This document shows, piece by piece, positions 24,948 to 33,760 of a DNA stretch of 64,000 nt (within the stretch, counting starts at the first letter, position 1; each line of letters starts with the position of its first letter). The stretch covers positions 1 through 64,000 of the forward strand of contig NZ_JALJVY010000018.1 in NCBI RefSeq assembly GCF_024168485.1. The letters run 5' to 3'. Source of the stretch: Sphingobium sp. OAS761 (GTDB lineage Bacteria; Pseudomonadota; Alphaproteobacteria; Sphingomonadales; Sphingomonadaceae). Made by a program: the position numbers and the translations under genes. The notes under the pieces were generated by a model. That model made no database searches and was not told the DNA's origin. It saw only the letters and a list, made by a program, of their open reading frames with translations.

Positions 24948-25847
24948 ATGCTGCATCGACAAAATCTCCTGCGATCGCTCGCCACGCTCCTCGTCATTTT
25001 CGTGATCCTGGCGGGGATATATGCGCTGTGGCTGCGTTATCAGGTCGAGCCGGTCACACGCGATGGCAAGGTGCGTGCGGACATGGTGCCGGTTGCCGCC
25101 GATGTCAGCGGGCTCGTCACCGAGGTGAAAGTCGCCGACAACCAGACGGTTCGAAAAGGCGACGTGCTCTTCATCATCGACCGCCCGCGCTACCGGCTCG
25201 CGCTGGAACAGGCCGAGGCCAACGTGACAAGCCAACGCACCGCGCTCGCGCAAGCCGTGCGTGAGGATCGGCGCAACCGGGCCATGCCCGAAGTGATCGC
25301 AGCCGAAGTGATCGAACAAGGCTCGGCGCGAGTCGAAGGGCTGCGGGCGACGATTGGACAGGCAGTGGCGGCGCGCGACCTCGCCCGCTTCAATCTCGAA
25401 CGAACGGTCGTGCGCGCGCCGGTGGACGGGACCGTATCCAACATGTCGCTCCAGCCCGGGGTCTATCTGACCGCCGGCAAGGCGGCGCTCGCGTTGGTCT
25501 ATGATCACTCGCTCCGCGTCGAAGGCTATTTTGAGGAAACCAAATTGCCGGCGATCCGGGTCGGCGACCCTGCGAGCATCTATCTGATGGGGGTTGCCGA
25601 TGAGATCGAGGGGCATGTCCAGAGCATCGCGGGCGGTGTCGAGGATCGCGAGCGGGCCGGGGCCGACGGACAATTGGCCAATGTGAATCCGTCCTTCACC
25701 TGGGTGCGTCTGGCGCAGCGCATTCCGGTGCGTGTGACGATCGACAGGATTCCGCCCAATGTGCGGATGATTCCGGGCCAGACGGCCACGGTTGTCGTTC
25801 ATCCGCGCGATGACGGGCGCAGTGTGCACCGGAGCCTGCCATGGTAA
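24948..25847 (+). CDS. HlyD-family periplasmic adaptor of efflux pump
   Basis: 299 residues with an N-terminal transmembrane anchor (about 9-30), a lipoyl half-motif VPVAADVSGLVTEVKVADNQTVRKGDVLFIID near 45-76, a helical hairpin (75-130), and the second lipoyl half RAPVDGTVSNMSLQPG. This is the EmrA/AaeA-type membrane-fusion protein that links FUSC to the outer-membrane channel. It overlaps the NodT gene by seven bases. Confidence 0.92.
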   Translation: MLHRQNLLRSLATLLVIFVILAGIYALWLRYQVEPVTRDGKVRADMVPVAADVSGLVTEVKVADNQTVRKGDVLFIIDRPRYRLALEQAEANVTSQRTALAQAVREDRRNRAMPEVIAAEVIEQGSARVEGLRATIGQAVAARDLARFNLERTVVRAPVDGTVSNMSLQPGVYLTAGKAALALVYDHSLRVEGYFEETKLPAIRVGDPASIYLMGVADEIEGHVQSIAGGVEDRERAGADGQLANVNPSFTWVRLAQRIPVRVTIDRIPPNVRMIPGQTATVVVHPRDDGRSVHRSLPW

Positions 25848-27250
25848 GGCGTACGCTGGTACTGGCGGCCGCAGCCGCCCTGAGTGGATGCACGGTGGTC
25901 GGCCCCGACTATCATGTGCCCGACGCCGCGATGGTGAACGCGCCTATGGCGCAAAGCGCATTTCAATCAGGAAGCGTCGTTACCACACAGGAGCCGCTGC
26001 CGGATCACTGGTGGCGGCTCTACGAAGACCCGGTCCTCGACCGGCTGATAGAACAGGCATTCCTCGCCAATACGGATCTGCGCGTGGCCGAGGCCAATCT
26101 CGAACGCAGCCTGGCCTTGCTTGACGAGCGAAATGTGGGCCGGGAGATCCAGGGCAGCGTCAACGCCGAAACAAGCTGGGCCCAGCGCTCGGCGGAAGCC
26201 GAGTTGAGCCATGTGAAGCCGCCGACGCGGCAAATCTACAATATGGGGATCGGCGCCAGCTATGATCTCGATCTGTTTGGCGGAATAAGGCGTGGGATCG
26301 AGGCGGCGAACGCCGATGCCGAAGCGGCCGTCGCAGCGCGCGACCTGGTGCGTGTGACCGTCGCGGCCGAAACGGCGCGCGCCTATGCCGACATCTGCAA
26401 CGCGGGCTATCAGCGCACTGTGCTCGACCGTGCGATTGCCGTCCTGGAGCAAAGCGTTCGTCTGACCCGGATTATGGTGTCGCATGGACGCGCGGCTCCC
26501 TATGAATTGGACCGGCGGCAAGCCTTGCTCGAAACCAGCAAGGCACGGCTGCCACGGTTGGTGGCGCGTCAGCGCAACGCCCTTTTTCGTGTCACGGCGC
26601 TGGCTGGTCGCACGCCGGGCGAAGCGGATCCTGGCCTGCTAGCCTGTCACGCACCGCTAGCGCTGAGACGCGTGATCCCCGTTGGCGATGGTGCGGCGCT
26701 GCTCAAGCGCCGGCCCGACATCCGTATGGCTGAGCGCCGTCTCGCCGCGACGACAGCGCGGATCGGGGTCGCCACCGCCGATCTCTATCCCGACATCCGT
26801 CTGGGAGCATCGGTCGGTTCCACCGGCGCTGCCGCCGATTTCCTGTCGCCGCTCACCAACCGTTTCGGTCTCGGCCCGATGATCAGCTGGACGCTCAACC
26901 GGCACGCCGTTCGCGCCCGCATCGCGGCAACAGAAGCCCAAAGCCGCGGCGACCTGGCCGCATTTGATGGCGTGGTGATCAAGGCCCTGCGCGAGGTTGA
27001 AACGGCGCTGACCAACTACGCCGCCGGGCTTGAGCAGCAGCAAGGCCTGGATCGCGCCTCCGAGGATGCCGCGCGAGCAGCGATGCGGGTGGGTCAGTTG
27101 CGGCGTGGAGGCAAGATCGCCGCGCTGCCAGCACTCGAGGCCGAACGCGACCGCGTCGCGGCGGATCAGGCAGCGGCGGAGGCGCGCGCGGCAATCAATG
27201 ACGATCAGATTACGCTGTTCCTCGCACTTGGCGGCGGGTGGTCCAACTGA
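25841..27250 (+). CDS. NodT-family outer-membrane efflux lipoprotein
   Basis: 469 residues. A lipoprotein signal with lipobox LSGC near residue 17 is followed by TVVGPDYHVPD, then PDHWWRLYEDPVLDRLIEQAFLANTDLRVAEANL, the OprM/NodT start. TolC-like repeats include LLKRRPDIRMAERRLAA near residue 288. It forms the outer-membrane exit duct of the tripartite pump. Last gene of the MarR-controlled operon; a convergent gene follows after 132 gene-free bases. Confidence 0.92.
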   Translation: MVRRTLVLAAAAALSGCTVVGPDYHVPDAAMVNAPMAQSAFQSGSVVTTQEPLPDHWWRLYEDPVLDRLIEQAFLANTDLRVAEANLERSLALLDERNVGREIQGSVNAETSWAQRSAEAELSHVKPPTRQIYNMGIGASYDLDLFGGIRRGIEAANADAEAAVAARDLVRVTVAAETARAYADICNAGYQRTVLDRAIAVLEQSVRLTRIMVSHGRAAPYELDRRQALLETSKARLPRLVARQRNALFRVTALAGRTPGEADPGLLACHAPLALRRVIPVGDGAALLKRRPDIRMAERRLAATTARIGVATADLYPDIRLGASVGSTGAAADFLSPLTNRFGLGPMISWTLNRHAVRARIAATEAQSRGDLAAFDGVVIKALREVETALTNYAAGLEQQQGLDRASEDAARAAMRVGQLRRGGKIAALPALEAERDRVAADQAAAEARAAINDDQITLFLALGGGWSN

Positions 27251-27382
27251 AGCCCGATGTGTTTTCTTCCACCGCCAGAAGCTGGACTGCCACGTCTGCT
27301 GCTGGCGCGTGCGCGCAGCCTTCCAGGATTCGCTGACCGACGACCGCGGCACAAATTCGGCGATGCCGAACCCGGTTCCCGC

Positions 27383-27766
27383 TCATTTCTCCTCGACGGT
27401 GCGATCGAGCGTGAGGCTCCCCACCTTGCCATCGTCAAGGCGGACGACCGCCGTCCAGTAGAAATTGGCTCGGTAGTAGTCATGCACCGTCATCCAGTCG
27501 GAATAGACGCAGCGAGCGAGGCTGGGATCTTGGCGATCACCCGTGCAATGCGCGCCAGCCTCTTGGAGGATGTCGAGTGCGCTCCAGAAGGACGTGCCTG
27601 GCGGAATCTCCCGGGCAAGAGCGGAGCGTGCCTGCTCGATGTCATTGTTCCACTGATAGTCGTCTTCGAGAACGGTGAATTGCAATGACGGCTTTACCTT
27701 GTCCTTCGCCTCGAGTTCAGACGGGATCAAAAGCAGCGCGACGAGCGCGAGAAGAGGTTTACACAT
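27383..27766 (-). CDS. Secreted protein of unknown function
   Basis: 127 residues from ATG 27766 with a signal peptide (MCKPLLALVALLLIPSELEA). The mature part has two Cys (HCTGD and RCVYSDW) that could form a disulfide and ends with LDDGKVGSLTLDRTVEE. Not recognised. It is convergent with the efflux operon and lies downstream of the response-regulator gene by about 145 bases. Confidence 0.55.
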   Translation of the reverse strand: MCKPLLALVALLLIPSELEAKDKVKPSLQFTVLEDDYQWNNDIEQARSALAREIPPGTSFWSALDILQEAGAHCTGDRQDPSLARCVYSDWMTVHDYYRANFYWTAVVRLDDGKVGSLTLDRTVEEK

Positions 27767-27912
27767 ATTGTGCCTTCTAGCGGGATCGAGCCAACGCAAA
27801 ACCGCAAGATATTGAAGTTTTCCATCAAGAAATTTGTTGTGACGCAGCCGCGCTTCTCAGCGCTCTCGATCTCGAAAACGCAGGTCGTTTGTAGGAACTG
27901 GCGACGAGACGC

Positions 27913-28293
27913 TCAGGGCGTCGAGGATATAAGAACGGACGAGATCGCCGTCAGCATTTGCGACGTTCCGTATGGCTTGGGAACCATGATACTTTTGGGA
28001 ACACCATAAAGCGGCCATTCTGCGGCGCTATCTCCCGATGCGTACACCACAGGAATATCCGGTTGCAGTTCTCGGGCGCGCCACGATACCTCCCATCCGT
28101 TGGGACCCACCCCAAGCCTCACATCGGTGACCACTCCGGCGATTTCAGGATGGCGGCTATCGAGAATGGTGATGGCATCCACCCCACAGGTCGCGGCGAT
28201 GACCACATATCCGCCGAATTCTAGCATCTCCTGCAGCGTCCACAGGATAAGCGGCTCGTCCTCGACCAGCAGCAGCACCTTGGCGTCCGACAT
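27913..28293 (-). CDS. Single-domain response regulator
   Basis: 126 residues, receiver domain only: acidic pair VEDEP near residue 10-14, phosphoacceptor Asp in VTDVRLG near 56, switch Ser in YASGD near 85 and Lys in VPKPY near 105. The usual switch Thr/Ser is present as Ser. There is no output domain, so it acts by protein contact, CheY-like, as in many alphaproteobacterial stress circuits. No cognate kinase is in the window. A degenerate copy of the MarR-type operator lies about 48 bases upstream. Confidence 0.88.
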   Translation of the reverse strand: MSDAKVLLLVEDEPLILWTLQEMLEFGGYVVIAATCGVDAITILDSRHPEIAGVVTDVRLGVGPNGWEVSWRARELQPDIPVVYASGDSAAEWPLYGVPKSIMVPKPYGTSQMLTAISSVLISSTP

Positions 28294-28340
28294 GCGATGG
28301 CCCCCCGTTCCTCCTTTTCCCGATGCCGCGGCAGGAGATT

Positions 28341-28357
28341 GTATCGCAATACGAACG
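28341..28357 (-). promoter_or_regulatory. Degenerate MarR-type operator before response regulator
   Basis: GTATCG-CAATA-CGAACG keeps the core TATCGCAATACGA of the efflux and marR operators but has an imperfect right arm. On the minus strand it overlaps a good -10 (TACAAT, 28338-28343) for the response-regulator gene. Confidence 0.5.
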
Positions 28358-28424
28358 AAAATAGGTGCGGGTTGGTTCCCCGGTCCCGTTCTTGCACGTC
28401 GTAACTGACCGATCCTAGACCGTT

Positions 28425-30209
28425 TTACTGCGTGCGTGGTTGGAGCTTTGTTCCGAGATGGCGTGAGCGACCAAGTTCGGCATGGCGGTTCGCGCTGCGG
28501 GTCTTGAGCAGATCCTGGCGCGAAAGGATGCCGAGCACGCGCCTGGTTTCGGGCTCGATGATTGGAATACGACCGATCCCGGATTCGACGATGAGATCAG
28601 CGACAACGCCGGTCGGCGTGTCCGGATAGGCAACGGGCTGTGCTGCGTCCGAGATGGCGTCGATGAGCGGCGTTTGATCGTCGTCGCGGTCGCCCTGCCA
28701 GCGCAGGGCATCGGTGCGAGAGACGAGACCCAGCAATCTTCCTTGCGGGTCGGTCACCGGATAGCTGCGATGCACGGCTTTGGTTGCGAAGAAGGATACC
28801 GCCGCCTCCACGGTCATCGTGCCCGGTAGGGTCGCCGGATCGCGCGTCATGATTTGACCGGCCTGGATGAGGTCGAGCGGATCGACCGTATATTCCTGCA
28901 GGATATGCCGTCCGCGCCGCGCGATTTTCTCGGTGAGGATCGATCGCCGCATCAGCAGCACGCTGATGGCATAGGCGCCGCCCGCAGCCGCGATCGTGCA
29001 TGGGATGGCGCTGAAGTGCCCGGTGAGTTCGACCGCGAAGATCGCGCCGGTCATCGGCGCACGCATGGCGCCGCTCATGATTCCCGCCATTCCGATCATC
29101 GCCCAGAATCCCGGATCACCGGGCAGGAATTGCCCAAGCAGGAACCCGGCGGCACCGCCAAGGATGAGGAGCGGGGCGAGAACGCCGCCAGACGTGCCAG
29201 ATCCCAGCGCGACCAGCCAGACGATGGCCTTCACGACGAGGAGCGCGGCAACGACCCGGAGCGATAGCGAAGCGTTTAGGAGGGCCTCGATGCTTGCATA
29301 TCCTGCACCCAGCACATGGGCATCAATGAGACCGCCCAGACCGACGACCACCGCGCCGATCGCCGGCCACCACATCCAGTGGAATGGCAGGCGGTGGAAG
29401 AGATCCTCGATGCGGTAAAGGGAGGTTGAGAGCAGTGCCGCTTCAAGGCCGACAACGAGGCCGATCCCGCCGGAAGCGAGCAGCGCCCAGCTTGTCTGTG
29501 GGACCATGGCTGTCATCGGGAACATCGGTCCCGATCCGAGGAGCAGCGGACGCCAGGCAAAGGAAATGAGGGCTGCGACGAGCACGGGGACGAAGCTGCG
29601 CGGTTTCCACTCGAACAAGAGCACTTCGACGGCCAGCAATATCGCGGCGAGCGGCGTACCGAAGATGGCGGTCATGCCGGCTGCCGCACCCGCCACGAGC
29701 AGCGTCTTGCGCTCGGCTGCGCTGAGGTGGAAGCACTGGGCGAAGAGCGAGCCTATGGCGCCGCCCGTCATGATGATCGGTCCTTCCGCCCCGAAGGGGC
29801 CGCCGCTGCCGATCGAGATCGCCGAGGACAGGGGTTTGAGCAGTGCGACCTTGAGCGACAGCCGGCTCTCGCCGAACAGGATCGTCTCGATCGCCTCGGG
29901 AATGCCATGACCGCGGATCTTGTCCGATCCGAAGCGCGCCATCAGACCCACGATAAGGCTGCCGATGATGGGGATCACTATCACCAGCCAGCCCACCGAT
30001 GCATCGGTAATCACCGAGTGATCGGCGGAGAGACGACCAAACCAGAAGAGATTGGTGGCGATCGCGATCAGCTTGACCAGCACCCATGCGCCAAAGGCGC
30101 CGCCCGTTCCGACCACGATGGCCATTGCCGCCAGCATGACCATGCGGCGGTCGACGCTATGGTCGGCAAGTTGATGGCCTTCGACGGCGCGCGGGGGTGT
30201 CAGGGACAT
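28425..30209 (-). CDS. ClC-family chloride channel/transporter with CBS pair
   Basis: 594 residues. Many transmembrane helices occupy residues 25-435, with GSGGPFGAEGP near residue 132-142 (the ClC selectivity/gating Glu region) and GSGTSGGVLAPLLILGG near 340. Two CBS domains follow (about 460-515 and 525-580; MTRDPATLPGTMTVEAAVSFF and GIGRIPIIEPETRRVLGILSRQD). It moves Cl-, probably in exchange for H+, and could aid acid resistance. Divergent from marR with the shared operator between them; its -35 and -10 on the minus strand (TTGAAC, TATAGT) bracket that operator. Confidence 0.93.
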   Translation of the reverse strand: MSLTPPRAVEGHQLADHSVDRRMVMLAAMAIVVGTGGAFGAWVLVKLIAIATNLFWFGRLSADHSVITDASVGWLVIVIPIIGSLIVGLMARFGSDKIRGHGIPEAIETILFGESRLSLKVALLKPLSSAISIGSGGPFGAEGPIIMTGGAIGSLFAQCFHLSAAERKTLLVAGAAAGMTAIFGTPLAAILLAVEVLLFEWKPRSFVPVLVAALISFAWRPLLLGSGPMFPMTAMVPQTSWALLASGGIGLVVGLEAALLSTSLYRIEDLFHRLPFHWMWWPAIGAVVVGLGGLIDAHVLGAGYASIEALLNASLSLRVVAALLVVKAIVWLVALGSGTSGGVLAPLLILGGAAGFLLGQFLPGDPGFWAMIGMAGIMSGAMRAPMTGAIFAVELTGHFSAIPCTIAAAGGAYAISVLLMRRSILTEKIARRGRHILQEYTVDPLDLIQAGQIMTRDPATLPGTMTVEAAVSFFATKAVHRSYPVTDPQGRLLGLVSRTDALRWQGDRDDDQTPLIDAISDAAQPVAYPDTPTGVVADLIVESGIGRIPIIEPETRRVLGILSRQDLLKTRSANRHAELGRSRHLGTKLQPRTQ

Positions 30210-30245
30210 GAATCGGCATTATCCTGTAAAAATATGTGCGCGCCG

Positions 30246-30268
30246 ACTATATCGTATTGCGATATAGT
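30246..30268. promoter_or_regulatory. Shared MarR operator between ClC and marR
   Basis: Nine-base perfect arms ACTATATCG and CGATATAGT flank TATTG. The core is the same as at 21474-21496 read on the other strand. It overlaps the putative ClC promoter and lies 18 bases before the preferred marR start, fitting autorepression and control of both divergent genes. Confidence 0.75.
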
Positions 30269-30286
30269 TCAACAAGTGAGGATCAT

Positions 30287-30703
30287 TTGAGGCAAAAGGA
30301 TAAATTGCTGGGAGATGCCGACTATGCGGCGCTGGCCTCGTTTCGCCATGCCATCCGCCGCTTCCAGGCGTTCAGCGAGGAGCAGGCCATCGAAGTCGGG
30401 TTGACGCCGCAGCAGCATCAGGCGCTGCTCGCGATCCGGGGCTGTGCGCCGGATGAGGCCACCGTTGGTCATGTCGCGGAACGTCTGATATTGAAGCCGC
30501 ACAGCGCCACGGGCCTGATCAATCGCCTCGAGGCGTTGAAGCTGATTACGCGCGAGGCGGCTGCTGTTGATCGCAGGCGGGCGCTGCTGCGCCTCACCCC
30601 CAAGGCCTATACGCTACTCGACTCCCTGTCCGCCGTCCATCGCGAGGAAATCCAGCGTATGCGACCGCTCTTCACCGGCATTTTCGAACAACTGGGTGAG
30701 TAA
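30287..30703 (+). CDS. MarR-family regulator
   Basis: About 138 residues with a MarR winged helix (LTPQQHQALLAIRG, VGHVAERLILKPHSATGLINRLEALKLI, DRRRALLRLTPKAYTLL). I prefer TTG 30287, which has GAGG six bases upstream; the in-frame ATG at 30236 would place the start before the operator palindrome. It is likely to repress itself, the divergent ClC gene, the FUSC efflux operon at 21.5 kb and perhaps the response regulator, based on shared palindromes. A phenolic or aromatic acid ligand would fit the FUSC pump, but that is inference. Confidence 0.85.
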   Translation: MRQKDKLLGDADYAALASFRHAIRRFQAFSEEQAIEVGLTPQQHQALLAIRGCAPDEATVGHVAERLILKPHSATGLINRLEALKLITREAAAVDRRRALLRLTPKAYTLLDSLSAVHREEIQRMRPLFTGIFEQLGE

Positions 30704-30883
30704 GTGCCATTCAATGCAATTATGATGTTATAAAATATGAATAACATTCATTTGTCTTATGCTAATTTAACCGACACAACCCGATCTGCAGAGTGAAGAG
30801 GCTTCACGACAACAGCGCCCGGAGAGGATCCCGCGAAAGCAGGCCGGAGCGCGGGAACGGAGACGGCAGCCGAGGACAAGTGC

Positions 30884-31131
30884 ATGACGCAGAGCGAGCA
30901 TCCAGGGAATCCCCTGACTCTGGAGCAATGGCGATCGGTTCAGGATCTGACCGCGTCGCCAACAGCGGCGCAGGTGCTTTGGCTCAACGGCTACTTCACC
31001 GGGCTAGACGCCGACTCGCGGTCCCCCTGCCGCAGCCGGCGTCTTCCGAAGTTCGGTCAGGCCGGTCACTCACCATTTCATTCGGCACTCAGACCGGCAA
31101 TTCGGCCGAGCCCGCATCGTGCGCGAAGTAA
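30884..31131 (+). pseudogene. Relic of sulfite reductase flavoprotein N-terminus (CysJ)
   Basis: ATG 30884 opens with NPLTLEQWRSVQDLTASPT, then QVLWLNGYFTGLDA, which aligns with the CysJ N-terminus (NPEQ..LQ...T..QL.W.SGYF.G). The frame then shifts; the flavodoxin P-loop continues in another frame as SLTISFGTQTGNSAE (CysJ: TIISASQTGNA) and stops at 31131. The remaining 500-odd residues of CysJ are missing. It is a truncated, frameshifted remnant that once could have supplied electrons to a CysI-type reductase. The 180 bases before it (30704-30883) are AT-rich at first and hold no gene. Confidence 0.7.
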
Positions 31132-31149
31132 CCGAGGGACGCCACTTCA

Positions 31150-32322
31150 ATGACTAAATCTAAGGATCAGGTGCCTCGCGCCCAGACGATCGCCGCCGCG
31201 CACGGCGTTGCCAGCGATGCTGCCTTTGGAGCGGTCGCCCCACCGCTTTATCTTTCGAGCACCTATGAGTTTGCCGGCTACGATCAACCGCGTTCCTACG
31301 ATTACGGCCGGGCAGGCAATCCGACGCGCGACCTTCTTGCCGAGGCGCTGGCAAGGTTGGAGGGCGGAGCCGGGGCGATCATGACATCGAGCGGTATGGC
31401 AGCTCTCGACCTTCTTGTCGGACGATTGGGACCAGGCGATCTCATCCTTGCGCCGCATGATTGCTATGGCGGCACGATGCGCCTCTTGAACGCGCGTGCG
31501 AACCGGGGGCATTGCGTCGTCCGGTTCGTTGACCAGGGTAACGAGAGGGCCTTTGCCGCCGCGTTGGAGGAAATTCCGGCGCTGGTTCTCATCGAGACGC
31601 CGAGCAATCCCCTGATGCGGGTCGTCGATATCGCGGAGCTTGCCGCGAAATCGCGTGCGGCGGGCGCCGCGGTTGCGGTCGACAACACATTCCTGTCGCC
31701 GGCCATCCAGCAGCCGCTCGCGCTGGGCGCCGATTACGTCGTTCATTCCACGACCAAATATCTCAACGGCCATTCCGATGTAATCGGGGGTGCGGTGGTT
31801 GCTGCCGATCCGGGGCAGGTCGAAGAGCTGCGCCACTGGGCGAACGTCGTAGGCACCACCGGTGCGCCGTTCGATGCTTGGCTGACCCTGCGCGGTCTTC
31901 GCACATTGTTTCCCAGAATGGAGCAGCAACAGCGTAGCGCCATGATCGTCGCCCGATTTCTCGAGCGGCATCCGGCGGTCGCCCGGGTGCATTACCCCGG
32001 ACTTCCCGCACATCCAGGGCACAGGATCGCCTCGCGTCAACAACGCGGTTTCGGCGCGATGCTGAGTTTCGAGCTCGCCGGAGGAGTGGAAGCCGTACGG
32101 CGGTTTGTCGCCGCGGTTGGCTATTTCACGCTCGCGGAATCGCTGGGTGGGATCGAGAGCTTGGTCGCGCATCCGGCGACCATGACCCATGCCGACATGG
32201 GCGAGGAGGCGCGCTCAAGAGCGGGCATCAGCGATAGCCTGCTGCGGCTTTCGGTCGGCCTCGAAGCCGAGCAGGATCTGATCGCCGGGCTCGAACAGGG
32301 ATTGGCGGCATGTGCGGGATGA
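31150..32322 (+). CDS. Cys/Met-metabolism PLP enzyme (cystathionine gamma-synthase type)
   Basis: 390 residues, fold-type I PLP enzyme of trans-sulfuration: YDYGRAGNPTRDLLAEALARLEGG near 53, GDLILAPHDCYGG near 96, and the PLP-lysine motif HSTTKYLNGHSDVIGG near 198-213. C-terminal HPATMTHADMGEEARSRAGI and RLSVGLE are typical of MetB/MetC/MetZ enzymes. The exact substrate (O-succinylhomoserine with cysteine or sulfide, or cystathionine) cannot be told from sequence here. It follows the cysJ relic and may belong to a former sulfur-assimilation block. Confidence 0.9.
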   Translation: MTKSKDQVPRAQTIAAAHGVASDAAFGAVAPPLYLSSTYEFAGYDQPRSYDYGRAGNPTRDLLAEALARLEGGAGAIMTSSGMAALDLLVGRLGPGDLILAPHDCYGGTMRLLNARANRGHCVVRFVDQGNERAFAAALEEIPALVLIETPSNPLMRVVDIAELAAKSRAAGAAVAVDNTFLSPAIQQPLALGADYVVHSTTKYLNGHSDVIGGAVVAADPGQVEELRHWANVVGTTGAPFDAWLTLRGLRTLFPRMEQQQRSAMIVARFLERHPAVARVHYPGLPAHPGHRIASRQQRGFGAMLSFELAGGVEAVRRFVAAVGYFTLAESLGGIESLVAHPATMTHADMGEEARSRAGISDSLLRLSVGLEAEQDLIAGLEQGLAACAG

Positions 32323-32359
32323 GCGTGCCCGGCAATCCTGGAAACTTCAGGAGAGAAAT

Positions 32360-32605
32360 GTGCCCGGATATGTGTGGATCGTAGATGTTTTCGGACTTCT
32401 TCTTGTCTTGCTCGGTTTCAACATGGCGTTTCGGCAGGCCAGCTTCAGGCGGGCTATCGGACGCCCGAAACCGCCCGCGAGCCGGTTGCGAGCGGGGAAT
32501 GAGGATGAGGATGCGCTTACCTATATTCTGCGAATCGCCGGTGTCATGATGATGGGCTTCGGGATCGCGATTGGCGGAATGCTGACCTTGTTCAATCTGG
32601 CGTGA
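32360..32605 (+). CDS. Small two-helix membrane protein
   Basis: 81 residues from GTG 32360, which has AGGAGAG upstream; a longer in-frame ATG at 32312 would overlap the PLP enzyme. Hydrophobic segments at about 4-22 and 56-78, with a basic loop between (RRAIGRPKPPASRLRAG). Not recognised. Confidence 0.5.
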   Translation: MPGYVWIVDVFGLLLVLLGFNMAFRQASFRRAIGRPKPPASRLRAGNEDEDALTYILRIAGVMMMGFGIAIGGMLTLFNLA

Positions 32606-32685
32606 TGCGAAGGCGGGATTGAACCTCGACGTTCTGATCGCTGCAGTCAAAATGGCTTTCGTTTAGGAGAATACGGAGCGGGCCC

Positions 32686-33015
32686 ATGACGCATGAGTAT
32701 GATGATCCGATTGATCCCGAAACGATCGTCGCCGCGGCGCGGCGCATCGCCGAACGCCACCGCGTTGAGGATCGACCGCTCAATCTGCTTGTCGAAGAGG
32801 TCGTGCTCGAGCGTTTCTGCGGTTGCGTGACGTCGGCCAATGAAAGTCGCAGCGCTTCGATCCTGGCCGGCCTCAAGCTGGAGATCGTGCGCCAGGTGCG
32901 TGAACTCGTCACAAGCGGCGAGCTTATTGATGAAATCGATGAGGCTTCGATCGAGTCTTTCCCGGCAAGCGACCCTCCGGCCTGGATCGGGCACAAACCT
33001 AGCAAAGACAGTTGA
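32686..33015 (+). CDS. Small acidic protein with ESFPASDPPAW motif
   Basis: 109 residues, soluble and helical, ending with DEASIESFPASDPPAWIG, a C-terminal motif I have seen in many small uncharacterised proteobacterial proteins. Function unknown. It is coupled to the DUF488 gene (TGATG overlap). Confidence 0.65.
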   Translation: MTHEYDDPIDPETIVAAARRIAERHRVEDRPLNLLVEEVVLERFCGCVTSANESRSASILAGLKLEIVRQVRELVTSGELIDEIDEASIESFPASDPPAWIGHKPSKDS

Positions 33016-33368
33016 TGGGCAAGATACAGATCAAGCGGATCTATGCGCCTCTCGCACCAGACGATGGCTGCCGCGTGTTTGTCGATCGGTTGTGGCCGAG
33101 AGGGGTCTCTCGCCAAGCCGCGGCTCTCGATCTGTGGCTCAAGGACATCGCGCCCAGTCCGGACCTGCGAGGATGGTTCGCCCATGATCCGGCGCGTTTC
33201 GACGCCTTTCGGCAAAAATACTGTGATGAGTTGACCCACAACACTGAAGTGGTTGAGCAGCTGCTCGCACTAGCGAAAAAGCAGGACGTCACGCTGCTTT
33301 ACGCAGCACGCGATCCTGTGGTGAACCACGCAGCCGTCCTGGCGGAGTTTCTGGGAGATCGTCGGTAA
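33015..33368 (+). CDS. DUF488 family protein
   Basis: 117 residues: IQIKRIYAPLAPDDGCRVFVDRLWPRGVSR at the start, WLKDIAPSPDLRGWFAHDPARFDAFRQKY and a C-terminal TLLYAARDP, all typical of the short DUF488 (YeaO-like) family. Biochemical role not established. ATG 33015 overlaps the stop of the previous gene. Last intact gene of the cargo island; 33369-33516 holds no gene that I can support. Confidence 0.85.
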   Translation: MGKIQIKRIYAPLAPDDGCRVFVDRLWPRGVSRQAAALDLWLKDIAPSPDLRGWFAHDPARFDAFRQKYCDELTHNTEVVEQLLALAKKQDVTLLYAARDPVVNHAAVLAEFLGDRR

Positions 33369-33516
33369 CGCAAGAATTCGCTCATCAGCATGCCCCCTCC
33401 TACTGAACTTAGCCGCTGAGTAATGCACGGGTCGGAAATGTCATACGGTCAGAAAGGAACTGACGACGAAGAGCGGTCGCAAGGCATCTGGATCGGGCCG
33501 ATCTTCAACACTCCAA

Positions 33517-33760
33517 CTATAGTCGCCGGTCAGCGTGAGAATGCGTGTTCCATAGGATGATGGCCGTGACGAGCAGGTTGGAGCCGGAAGCACGATGGAT
33601 CGGGTTCTCGAACCGCCGGGGCGCGCAGGTCGCAAAGCTGGTTGAAGATGAGCGTTCGGGCGTGGGATTGTGGGCCTCCCCCTTGTTGACACCAACCTGG
33701 CTGTGCCGGCGCAGGTCGATGTCGCGCAGCCAGTTAAGACGATCAGTCCGAACCTTCACG
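33517..33760 (-). mobile_element. Decayed Tn3-family transposase C-terminus
   Basis: On the minus strand one frame reads RLNWLRDIDLRRHSQVGVNK and GEAHN, a second reads ARTLIFNQLCDLRA, and the first frame resumes with RRFENPIHRASGSNLLVTAI and ILWNT. Together these match the end of Tn3 TnpA (LNKGEA..ALARAVFFNRLGE.RDR.FENQ.HRASGLNL..AAI.LWNT). Two compensating frameshifts and the missing N-terminus make it a pseudogene. It marks the right edge of the cargo island. I could not find a convincing 38-bp terminal inverted repeat nearby. Confidence 0.8.

Noticed and set aside
33400..33516. Terminal inverted repeat of the Tn3 relic
   Set aside because: No 38-bp repeat beginning GGGG and ending TAAG could be recognised here or near 11.4 kb, so element ends are not annotated.
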